64,000 bases of DNA from assembly GCA_905221605.1 (NCBI GenBank), contig CAJNDS010002099.1, positions 1-64,000 of the forward strand, written 5' to 3'. The notes beneath the pieces are model-generated. The model did no database searches and was not told the DNA's origin. It was given only the letters and a program-made list of their open reading frames with translations. Below are positions 37,520-45,556 of this stretch, one piece after another (positions within the stretch are counted from its first letter, which is position 1; every line of letters starts with the position of its first letter). The position numbers were made by a program, and so were the translations under genes. The stretch is from Symbiodinium natans. Lineage: Eukaryota; Sar; Dinophyceae; Suessiales; Symbiodiniaceae.

Positions 37520-40500
37520 TTGACTGGAAGCACCTCGAAGGGAGATGCGGCATACGTCTGCGCTTCGCTGCAGGTAGAGCATCGTGATGTGTGGCTGGTC
37601 GATAGTGGAGCCACATGCCACATCGTCTCAGCAGATCATCTGTCAGGATTTCGTGTCTGCAAGTACCATGATCGCACGGTGACGCTCTATAGTGCCTCAG
37701 GAGACATCATAAACGTATCGAATGTCGTTGATCTGGAAGTTCGTTTCGGCGACGTTTCGTTGACGTTGGAGGACGTCCTTGTGGCGGACGTGCCTTTCAA
37801 TGTGGTATCTCCGTGGTCCGCGTCGGAACGGGGCTGGAAGACGCACCTTGCGCGCACCGGGTCTCGCATTTACAAGGGTGGAAAGAAGAATGTCCGCCTG
37901 GTTGGGGCGAAACGGGCCTGGTGGGCGATTAGCGGAAAGAAGCAGAAAGCTCCTAAACGCCCATCCAAGGGATCGGACATGGAGATCGACTCTCTTCCTG
38001 TTGACAAGGAACCCAGGAAAGACATTACTGCAGGACCAAGCATCCTGAAGAAGACTTCGAAAGAAGCGAAGAGTGATGAGAAGCCTGGAAAGGACGAGAA
38101 GTCTATCCGCCACGTCTTGACGGGAACGCCGTTTGAGTTCATGTTGCGCGGTTTGAGGGCTGAAGTTAGGAGTAGGTCCCTGGAAATTCCTGAAGAACAC
38201 GCCGGTAGGAAACCGCACGACATGATCTGTACTAGGAAAACGCCTGTCCTGAGTGGTGATAGGAGCCTGTGTTCCGAAAGTCTGGTTAGGAAACTTCATG
38301 ATTCTGTTAGGAAATGCCATGTTTTTGTCAGACAGCAACATGATTTTTGGCAGCGGCATGTGTGCGCAGTTTGGAACGTGATGTTTTTGCTGGCATGTCT
38401 TGTGAAGGGGTTGTGTTTGAAAGGCTTTTCGCTCCTGATCTTCGGCAGTGAAGGTTTGAGGTGTGCCCTTCAAGGAAGTGAGTGCCCCAAAGCAACCGAG
38501 CCAGGCATGTTTTGCGTTAGGAAGCCCAAAAGGACCTCAAAAGGCTTGAAGTGCGCATGTTTGTCCGCAGCCATTTTGCTTGTTTGCGTGTCTTGGTTTT
38601 CCCTGAGGGAAGGTACTGAGCATGTCGGAACCGCCAATGGAGGTGGAGCAAGATTCCCACAACTCTCCAGCGGAGAGTGCCGGGCAGGAGGTTGTGTTTT
38701 TGAATGCACCAGTAGAGCCTGCACCAGCAGAGGCGGCGCCAGTCGAGACTGCGGATGCAGAGGCTTCAGCTGCCCCCTTCAATGTTTTCTCGAGGCCTCC
38801 GAGTCAAGTTGCAGTACCTTCACCTACGGTGGCTGCATCAGAGACAGGAGAGACAGAAGAGGAGGAAGCATGGGGAAAATGGAGGGCAAGCAAGGCCAGG
38901 CCTTCGCAGCCATCAGACGAGCCGTCGCTGATAGTGAAGTGGAGAAGCATGCTGAGGGGACCGCGCTTCAGGTATTTCATGCAAGCGATACGACAACAGC
39001 GAGAAGATCTTATTGCATGTGGATACCCTGTGCCGGCAATTCCAGAGAACAACCTGGAACCTGCAGTTCCACTTATGTCTATCGGAGATGGGATCGTTTA
39101 TCCTTCCCGTCAGGGGACCATCTTTGCGTCATTGACAGATGCTTTGATGACCGACGGCTACCTCCTCGAGGTTGGGCAGAAGCTCCTTGGGCGGATCCAA
39201 CGTCCAGACCCAGATGTGGGGCCGTGCCTGGGAACGGGTTGGTCCAAGAGGCTTCGCGATCACGATCCCGATCCTCTGGATGGAACGCCCTACATCAGCG
39301 CGGAGGTTGCGTGGGCGCTGTGGCTGCCCGAGTTTCCGGAAGCCCCGGATCATGGAGGCATCCTTCCGGTGAAGAGAAAGAGGGATTTTTCCCAGCTCAC
39401 CGACGAGTTGTTGGACGAGCATACTACCAGGTTCGAACTCGCGGGTCAAGGCCGCACTCTTCATCAACGCGGCGTGCGTGCAAGGGACGCGCGTGCTGCT
39501 ATCGAAGGGTATACTCCCGATCCAAGTCACCTACGCCACCAGAGTGGCGGGGACGTGGCTGCGCTGGGTTACATCAAGCGTATCCTCAAGGTCCTGACCG
39601 TTTACGAGGCCATGCCGGAAGCGGAACGCAACCTTTTGGCTGGAATGTACCCAGACGACGTCGAGCTCCAGCTCGAGTGGGTGCCAGGCTCAGCCATCAG
39701 GCATGGGTGGCGTGCGTTAATGGGGGCAATGGATCAGCGCACCCGGCGCTATATCGAGTTCGAAGCAGAGGTCCGAAAATGGGAGGACTTGCAGTCCGCT
39801 CGACCCAAGGTCAAGGCCAGAAGGACGGCTGCAGCTGCTTCCACAGATACTGGAGGTGGAATTGGAGCGATGAACGAAGGCTCGGAGACTGGAGCCATGA
39901 ACGAAGGCTCGGAGACAGAGTCTGCAGAGTCATCCTCGGCAAGTTCGTCGGACGAATCGATTCCAATGGGGGAATACATGATGCAGAGCCGGACCAGAGT
40001 TTTGGCGCTCATCGAAGCGGAGAAAGCCTTGAAAGATGTGGGCTCCTCTGCGCCGCCCCCACCGTCTCCTATCATTATGGAGCCATCGCCGGTTGCGATG
40101 GACGGGTACAAGTTCGATCCAGCATCTCTAGGAGCCCCTCTGGGGGACACTGCAGCTCCATCAACACCGGTACCTCCTTCGCCTTCCGCAGTTTCATTGG
40201 CCCCTTTGGAGTCATTCAAGTTCTTGGATGTCCCACCTGTTGCTTCTTCTCGTCCCTCGGACCACAGTGTGGAGCCTATGGTGGTGGAAGAGGAGCGGGC
40301 CCCAGAAACTCCAGGACCCACGGCACCGGTTGGAGCTCCAATTTCCGCAACGGAGAGTGTGCCGGAGACCCCTCCTCCAGGGGAAATTCCAGGTCCCGGT
40401 TATGTCCCGAAGGCAGCTCCTGGGGAAATTCCAGGTGCTCTGTCGAAAGCCCAGGGGGCACCAGCGGGGGCTACACCGAAGGCCTGGTCTGTGGTTCCAA

Positions 40501-43500
40501 CTTCCTCGCCTTTGACGGTTCCAGAAGCGCCAGTGGCTGTAGAGTCTTTGCCTGCAGTTCCAGAGCCAGCAACCGTGACAGCGGAGGAAGGGCCTACCTC
40601 CGAGACCGCTACATCATCCGCAGCGGGTGCCCTTCCGCCTCCGGGCGGCTTGGGTCAAACAGCCGAAGAGAGGGAGTTTGTGCTTCCTTCCCCTTGCCAG
40701 AAGAAGTGAAGGCCTTAAAGGCTGTGCGGAATTCTTCCTTTTGTGGAATTGTTTCTGAACGCGCCGATCGCATGTCTTGCGCGTTGGAAAAACACAGTGT
40801 CTTTCAGGCTTGTTTGGACTTGGAAAGAAGCATGAGTGAAGCAGTTGAACAGACATGTTGCTGTGTGAGACTTGCTTGGTTAGGAGTGTGCGAGCTTGAA
40901 GGTCCCTTGAAGAGAAGCCCAAAAGAACTTCGATCTTCTCGGCAGTACCCTCAAAGATCCGAAATACCCTCAAGTCCGCGTTTAACTAGCCCGAAAGAAC
41001 GTCGATCTTCTAAGCAGTACCCTCAAAGATCCGAAATACCCTCAAGTGTGAACCTCAGAAACGCCACGAACCCAAACCTCCTGAACATGAGTCATGACAG
41101 ACCCCTGCCGGCCAGGAGTGCTTTGTTTTGCATGCCAGGAGAAGCATTGGATGTTTTCGCTTGCTTGGCGATCTATGTGATAGCAAGTCTCTTGGGGGGT
41201 TCGTTCTGGTTAGGGTTTCGATTCTTGAAGATGTGTTTGAAAAGGTTTCGAGGAGTTGGTGACTACCCTCAACTTGTATCCCGAAAGTACCGTTTACACC
41301 ATCGTCGTAAAGGAGTCCGAGTGCGAATCAAGACTCGTTTCTGTTATGTTCGAGTTGATGTAGAACGTACTCTGGTCTTTAGCAGGCACGTTGTGAAACC
41401 AACTTGGAGCTCAGGTTTTAAAGCCTCTTTGAAGTTCGCATGTAAGGCCATGTGCTTGGGCCTTTGTCTCGACAGGAACTTGTGGAGCTTGTTGGTGTGC
41501 ATGGCATGGTGTTGTGCTTGGAGTGTGTGTGGTTGTTGTTTGTTGAGAAGAAAGGGCGATGATGAAAAAGGGAGCAGATCCACTTCTGAGCACAGCCACT
41601 TGAGAGTTGTGCGTGGACTGCCCCTCCCCGGTAAGGGGACGCAAGCTGAGCCCTTAGAACTCGATAGTGACATACCACGTTCTTCAGAGAGAGAAGAGAG
41701 AGGAGAAAAAGAGAGTCCGCTTCCGAAGCCTCAAGGTGCTGAACCACCTAAACCCCCGGAACCGCCTGGAGGTGCAGAAGTTTCAGATAGGATACCTCTG
41801 CGAAGTGTGGCTTTGCAAGTGCATAGATCCAGAGGTCATTTTCCTTATGATGTGAACTGTGAGGCCTGCACCTCGAGTAAAGGGAAGGTTCCTGCGAGAC
41901 GCTTGCGAAGGCGTTTGCAACGCGAGGACCAGACGATAGGAATGGATTTCTACTACTTCGGTCGTCTTCGTGTGCTGCTTCTTGCACATTGCTCTTCGAA
42001 CTATACCACGGTCATCCCGGCCATGAATTTGGATGATCCGGATCTGTTTTACAACATTGGACGAGTGATTCGCGAAATGGGTCTTGTGAAGAAAATGGTC
42101 ACAGTGAGATGTGATCAGGAGTCGGCTTTGATGTCTTTAGCCGAAAAATTGACTACCCGTACAGGTGATGTAGCTGTTTCTGGCGTCATTGTGGACGTCG
42201 TGCCCGGGTATCGCCCTCAGTCAAAAGGCGCTATTGAAAGACAAGTAGAAACTATGAAGCAGGGATTTTGGGCAGTGTGGTTAGACTTGGAGAGAGAAGT
42301 TGCGCGGAATTCCGCGCCGGAAGACTGGAACAAGAAGCTTCCGCTGGGAGGAATGCTCTGGCAAGCTTGTGTCCTTTACAGCGCCAGGTGCTACAACCTC
42401 TGGAGCTTTAGTCACCAGGACGTGACTACGCCCATTGACCGGCTGCACGAGGAGATTGTGCATCGTACGAGGACCCTGCCGTTTGGATGTCTTGTCTACG
42501 CTAAAGTAGGGGGCTCAAAAGCGCATCAACAGAAGTACAGGGGAAAGAAAACAGTGAAAGCTGTGTATCTAGGGCCTAAAGAGCCTAGAGGGGGCGGTGT
42601 CTTTGCTGCTCCAGTGGGTCAGACTGAGATCGATATCTTTCCTGTCTGTAGGGCCTTAGAAGGAGCGAAAGGTGAGCCTGTCTACGACGTAGGGGCCATA
42701 CACGCTCTGTCTACTTCACAGCCTCTGGTTCTAGACCCAGCGGATCCTGAAAGGCCCATCATGTTTGAGCCACCACCTGATCCGGTGAAGTCAGAAGACC
42801 CTGACCCGGGATTTGAAAACGAAGATGAAGAGATGGTACCAGATGATCCTGATCCTCTGAATGATATTCCGTCTTACGTGGAACCCACAGATGATGAGGG
42901 GGAAGGCGGACTTGGGTCACCGGAAATGCAGCCGGATGACCTAGAGGACATGGAAATTGACTGGCTAACTAACCATCTGTTAGAGTCTTTGTTCAAAGGA
43001 CCGGACATTCTGGCCACGTCTAAAGAAGTAGCTGATTCGTTTACTCTCAAATTCGGAGGGAGTAAGATCAAGTGCCAAGTACCCCGAAACGCCGTTTCTG
43101 AGACCTCAGGTGAACAGTTAGACCCTGAACTTCTGTATGCTTCGATGAAATTGGAGCTTGAGGAACTCGAGTCTTTTGGAGTAGGAAAAGTGATCTCTGA
43201 AGCTGAGGCCCGCAAGTCGGCGCGAGAGAGCGGTCGGAGGGTTCTCACGAGCAGGTGGGTTAACACGATCAAACGTAAAGGTCTTTACCGTTCCCGCCTC
43301 GTTGTTAGAGATTACGCTTCAATGGGAGGCACGACGCTTTCAGAAGGCATCTACAGCCCGACTACGAGTTTAGAGGGTTTAAGGCTTCTTTTGGCATTGC
43401 TTTGCAAGAAAGGCTCAGTGTTGAGCTGTGACGTGAGCGTGGCTTTCATGCACGCTGCAGTGTCAAGGCCAGAGTACGTAGAGCTCCCAAACAATGTGAG

Positions 43501-43897
43501 TATTGCGGACTCTTCTGTTCCCCAAAAGGCAGGAAACAAGAAGGTGTATCTTCGTCTTCATAAAGAGATGAACGGATTGAGATCGGCACCGCTTTCTTGG
43601 TATAAGGAACTGAGTTCGTACTTGGAGAAGAGCGGATTCAGTCCAAGCCTGGACCCTACGATATACCGAAGGAAGACGTCGAAGGGTCTGACGTTGGTAC
43701 TGTTCTATGTAGACGATTTGCTGATCTACTCCGAGGACCCATCGGAAGGTAAGAGAGTTTTCGAAGGACTGCAGAAACGCTACAAGCTGAAACTGACTGG
43801 AGAGCTTCCTGAGAATGGTGCGGGGGAAGTTTCCTTCTTGGGTAGGAGAATATTCCGACGTTCCGGAGACAAGCGCGTCTATTTCGGGCTGGGCTAG
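37520..43897 (+). CDS. Copia-2 polyprotein: protease, intervening segment, integrase, RT
   Basis: A 2125-codon frame, also open upstream of 37520, stays free of stops. The protease site is WLVDSGATCHIV (DSG at residues 28-30). From about residue 180 to 1400 the frame crosses an extra segment with hydrophobic stretches (near 38380-38450, 38560-38595, 41140-41230 and 41430-41540) and a Gly/Ser/Arg/Cys-rich part opposite the nested ORF. Integrase starts near 41810 with HRSRGHFPYDVNCEACTSSK, then Asp in IGMDFYYFG, Asp in VTVRCDQESAL and Glu in SKGAIERQVE. RT has SRWVNTIKRKGLYRSRLVVR, SCDVSVAFMHA and the active site VLFYVDDLLIY (about 43705). The frame breaks at 43897 just after FLGRRIF. Confidence 0.88.
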   Translation: MTGSTSKGDAAYVCASLQVEHRDVWLVDSGATCHIVSADHLSGFRVCKYHDRTVTLYSASGDIINVSNVVDLEVRFGDVSLTLEDVLVADVPFNVVSPWSASERGWKTHLARTGSRIYKGGKKNVRLVGAKRAWWAISGKKQKAPKRPSKGSDMEIDSLPVDKEPRKDITAGPSILKKTSKEAKSDEKPGKDEKSIRHVLTGTPFEFMLRGLRAEVRSRSLEIPEEHAGRKPHDMICTRKTPVLSGDRSLCSESLVRKLHDSVRKCHVFVRQQHDFWQRHVCAVWNVMFLLACLVKGLCLKGFSLLIFGSEGLRCALQGSECPKATEPGMFCVRKPKRTSKGLKCACLSAAILLVCVSWFSLREGTEHVGTANGGGARFPQLSSGECRAGGCVFECTSRACTSRGGASRDCGCRGFSCPLQCFLEASESSCSTFTYGGCIRDRRDRRGGSMGKMEGKQGQAFAAIRRAVADSEVEKHAEGTALQVFHASDTTTARRSYCMWIPCAGNSREQPGTCSSTYVYRRWDRLSFPSGDHLCVIDRCFDDRRLPPRGWAEAPWADPTSRPRCGAVPGNGLVQEASRSRSRSSGWNALHQRGGCVGAVAARVSGSPGSWRHPSGEEKEGFFPAHRRVVGRAYYQVRTRGSRPHSSSTRRACKGRACCYRRVYSRSKSPTPPEWRGRGCAGLHQAYPQGPDRLRGHAGSGTQPFGWNVPRRRRAPARVGARLSHQAWVACVNGGNGSAHPALYRVRSRGPKMGGLAVRSTQGQGQKDGCSCFHRYWRWNWSDERRLGDWSHERRLGDRVCRVILGKFVGRIDSNGGIHDAEPDQSFGAHRSGESLERCGLLCAAPTVSYHYGAIAGCDGRVQVRSSISRSPSGGHCSSINTGTSFAFRSFIGPFGVIQVLGCPTCCFFSSLGPQCGAYGGGRGAGPRNSRTHGTGWSSNFRNGECAGDPSSRGNSRSRLCPEGSSWGNSRCSVESPGGTSGGYTEGLVCGSNFLAFDGSRSASGCRVFACSSRASNRDSGGRAYLRDRYIIRSGCPSASGRLGSNSRREGVCASFPLPEEVKALKAVRNSSFCGIVSERADRMSCALEKHSVFQACLDLERSMSEAVEQTCCCVRLAWLGVCELEGPLKRSPKELRSSRQYPQRSEIPSSPRLTSPKERRSSKQYPQRSEIPSSVNLRNATNPNLLNMSHDRPLPARSALFCMPGEALDVFACLAIYVIASLLGGSFWLGFRFLKMCLKRFRGVGDYPQLVSRKYRLHHRRKGVRVRIKTRFCYVRVDVERTLVFSRHVVKPTWSSGFKASLKFACKAMCLGLCLDRNLWSLLVCMAWCCAWSVCGCCLLRRKGDDEKGSRSTSEHSHLRVVRGLPLPGKGTQAEPLELDSDIPRSSEREERGEKESPLPKPQGAEPPKPPEPPGGAEVSDRIPLRSVALQVHRSRGHFPYDVNCEACTSSKGKVPARRLRRRLQREDQTIGMDFYYFGRLRVLLLAHCSSNYTTVIPAMNLDDPDLFYNIGRVIREMGLVKKMVTVRCDQESALMSLAEKLTTRTGDVAVSGVIVDVVPGYRPQSKGAIERQVETMKQGFWAVWLDLEREVARNSAPEDWNKKLPLGGMLWQACVLYSARCYNLWSFSHQDVTTPIDRLHEEIVHRTRTLPFGCLVYAKVGGSKAHQQKYRGKKTVKAVYLGPKEPRGGGVFAAPVGQTEIDIFPVCRALEGAKGEPVYDVGAIHALSTSQPLVLDPADPERPIMFEPPPDPVKSEDPDPGFENEDEEMVPDDPDPLNDIPSYVEPTDDEGEGGLGSPEMQPDDLEDMEIDWLTNHLLESLFKGPDILATSKEVADSFTLKFGGSKIKCQVPRNAVSETSGEQLDPELLYASMKLELEELESFGVGKVISEAEARKSARESGRRVLTSRWVNTIKRKGLYRSRLVVRDYASMGGTTLSEGIYSPTTSLEGLRLLLALLCKKGSVLSCDVSVAFMHAAVSRPEYVELPNNVSIADSSVPQKAGNKKVYLRLHKEMNGLRSAPLSWYKELSSYLEKSGFSPSLDPTIYRRKTSKGLTLVLFYVDDLLIYSEDPSEGKRVFEGLQKRYKLKLTGELPENGAGEVSFLGRRIFRRSGDKRVYFGLG
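38622..40709 (+). CDS. Nested 695-codon ORF inside copia-2, unknown function
   Basis: An ATG at 38622 opens 695 codons in a frame different from the polyprotein. The composition is protein-like: an acidic start (MSEPPMEVEQDSHNSPAESA), a globular region (KWRSMLRGPRFRYFMQAIRQ, GDGIVYPSRQGTIFASLTDA, DVAALGYIKRILKVLTVYEA, GSAIRHGWRALMGAMDQRTR), a duplicated GAMNEGSET (30-bp repeat near 39870), a Ser/Glu patch, and a Pro-rich tail with PGEIPG repeats. The polyprotein frame over the same bases is Gly/Ser/Arg/Cys-rich, as expected for a shadow. I therefore judge this frame the real coding one here. I recognise no family. It could be an acquired host gene or an element accessory protein. Confidence 0.65.
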   Translation: MSEPPMEVEQDSHNSPAESAGQEVVFLNAPVEPAPAEAAPVETADAEASAAPFNVFSRPPSQVAVPSPTVAASETGETEEEEAWGKWRASKARPSQPSDEPSLIVKWRSMLRGPRFRYFMQAIRQQREDLIACGYPVPAIPENNLEPAVPLMSIGDGIVYPSRQGTIFASLTDALMTDGYLLEVGQKLLGRIQRPDPDVGPCLGTGWSKRLRDHDPDPLDGTPYISAEVAWALWLPEFPEAPDHGGILPVKRKRDFSQLTDELLDEHTTRFELAGQGRTLHQRGVRARDARAAIEGYTPDPSHLRHQSGGDVAALGYIKRILKVLTVYEAMPEAERNLLAGMYPDDVELQLEWVPGSAIRHGWRALMGAMDQRTRRYIEFEAEVRKWEDLQSARPKVKARRTAAAASTDTGGGIGAMNEGSETGAMNEGSETESAESSSASSSDESIPMGEYMMQSRTRVLALIEAEKALKDVGSSAPPPPSPIIMEPSPVAMDGYKFDPASLGAPLGDTAAPSTPVPPSPSAVSLAPLESFKFLDVPPVASSRPSDHSVEPMVVEEERAPETPGPTAPVGAPISATESVPETPPPGEIPGPGYVPKAAPGEIPGALSKAQGAPAGATPKAWSVVPTSSPLTVPEAPVAVESLPAVPEPATVTAEEGPTSETATSSAAGALPPPGGLGQTAEEREFVLPSPCQKK
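40916..41048 (+). repeat. 72-bp tandem duplication in copia-2
   Basis: Two units start at 40916 and 40988, sharing gtaccctcaaagatccgaaa and taccctcaagt. In the polyprotein frame they encode SPKE(L/R)RSS(R/K)QYPQRSEIPSS twice, so the frame is kept. Confidence 0.88.
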
Positions 43898-43900
43898 ATA

Positions 43901-45534
43901 GCAAGTACCTAGACGCGTGCTGCTCTGAGTACAATATAACCAAACCGAGCCCCAAACTCCCGTCGCTTGAAAAGCGATACTCCGACCTGGTTCGAAAAGG
44001 GCAAACTGAAAAGATTAGCCCGGCCGCACACGAAAAGTATCGTAGAACCCTTGGTCGGCTTGCATGGGCAGCCCTCTCCCGACCGGACCTGCAATTCTGT
44101 TGCGGGTTTTTGGGCCGGCACCAGGCGGCGCCAGACGAGGCTGCTGAAACATGCATGAGAGACGTCCTTAAGTGGATAAAAGGGCTTCCGCACCGAGTAC
44201 AGGTGTTTCCATCAACTCGGGAGATCCTGGAAGATGATGCGGATCCTCAGGCGGTTTCCTGTTTTACAGACGCAAGCTGGAGTTTGAATTCGGTTAGTGG
44301 TGGTGTGATTACTTGGGAAAACTGCTGTCTGAAGACTTTTAGCAGAAAGCAATCAACCACAGCCCTGTCCAGCGCTGAGAGTGAGCTCGCGGCGCTCACG
44401 GAGATAGCCAGGGAAGGTCTCTACATTGCCCTCTTGACAGAGACCATCTTGGAAGGCATTCCGCAGGACAGGGAGACCGGTTACTATCTCTTGAAGGGTT
44501 ACTCTGACTCTGAAAGCGCGGTTTGTATCTCAAAAATGGGAACATTGCTGAGGAAAGTTCGCCATATAGAGTTAAGAGCCGCATTTCTCCAGGAACTTGT
44601 GGATCGTGGAAGGTTCACGATTGAGCACATACCGGGGGCCATCAACCCCGCAGATGCTCTAACGAAAAGTCCCACGAATGACAGTTTGGCAAGCTTGTGT
44701 GAGGCTTGTGGCTTGACCACCGAGCCGGTTGGCTGGGAAGAAAAAGCTTCAGGCACTAGCGTTTCGGTTACCTTTAAAGAGCCCAATACCTGCGACGAAG
44801 TGCTCGCAATTCCGAGCTCGTGGAAGGACGAGGCCTACAGAGTTGCTTCTGGGGAGGCCACCATGGTTGTCTTGGAACTCTGTTGCGAAGAGGAAAGCGC
44901 GATAGCCCAAGCTTGTAAGCGGGAACGTGACATCGCGTACTTTGGAATCACCAAGAAGCTAGACTTGCTGAGTAGAGAGGCTTCTTTGTTGCTAAGAGGG
45001 ATTCTGGAAAAGATGGCTTCTAACGAAAGAATCTACGTGTATGCACATTTGTCTACGCCGTGCAGCGCAGGTAGTGGCCTTAGGCACCTGCGTTTCTCAA
45101 AGGACGTGAAGAACCGGGCGAGATGGAGAGCTAGTCTGGAGGTACACAAGAAGTCCTGGAGACGCATACGAGCAGTTTTCCAGGACTATGCTGGCCACGA
45201 GAGGCTCCTCCTCTCCCACGAATGGCCGAAAGGGTCTGGCCTTTGGGGAGAAACAGTCTACAAGTCAACAGCGAAAAGACTGGGACTCGAGCACGAGTGT
45301 TTGGTAGACCGGTGCTGTTTCGAGGAAGCTGGCAACCGTATCCTGAAGCATTGGTGGTTCGTCAGTTCGGATTCAAGTTTTATCTGGACTTTATCCTCTT
45401 GTGTTTGCCCAGGAAACCACGAGCATGCGAGTGCTACTAGCATAGCAGCGACAGGTGTCTATCCGCAGGGCTTAGGCCGATTCCTGGTGAAAGAAGCCAG
45501 GAAAAGTCTCGAAAGACGAAAGAAGGACTGACCG
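43901..45534 (+). CDS. Copia-2 RNase H with C-terminal methyltransferase-like domain
   Basis: After a frameshift near 43897 the element continues from about 43901 (SKYLDACCSEYNITKPSPKL; AHEKYRRTLGRLAWAALSRP) to the stop at 45531. RNase H motifs are CFTDASWSLNSVSGG, SSAESELAALTEI and DSESAVCISKMG, ending with HIPGAINPADALTKSPTN. About 220 further residues follow that copia RNase H normally lacks: VVLELCCEEESAIAQAC (about 44865), VYAHLSTPCSAGSG (45050), LLLSHEWPKGSGLW (45210) and CPGNHEHASATS near the end. An E/D-bearing glycine-poor loop, a PC dipeptide after a hydrophobic strand and HEWP are reminiscent of Rossmann-fold cytosine-5 methyltransferases. The fold assignment is inference. Confidence 0.75.
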
Positions 45535-45556
45535 CGCAATAGGCATGAGGGGGTGT

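Larger units (their letters stand above)
36250..45534 (+). mobile_element. Ty1/copia retrotransposon copia-2, 5' truncated
   Basis: Gag, protease, integrase, RT and RNase H lie in copia order on the plus strand. A 3.6-kb segment between protease and integrase carries a nested ORF, and a methyltransferase-like domain follows RNase H. No flanking LTR pair was identified. Gag is frameshifted, but the 6.4-kb pol frame is intact. Confidence 0.85.

Noticed and set aside
37127-38473. Minus-strand frames of 164 and 258 codons over copia-2 gag and protease
   Set aside because: They are shadows of well-supported plus-strand retroelement domains.
39749-40321. A 190-codon minus-strand frame opposite the nested copia-2 ORF
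   Set aside because: It is antisense to the 695-codon ORF and its composition is explained by that overlap.
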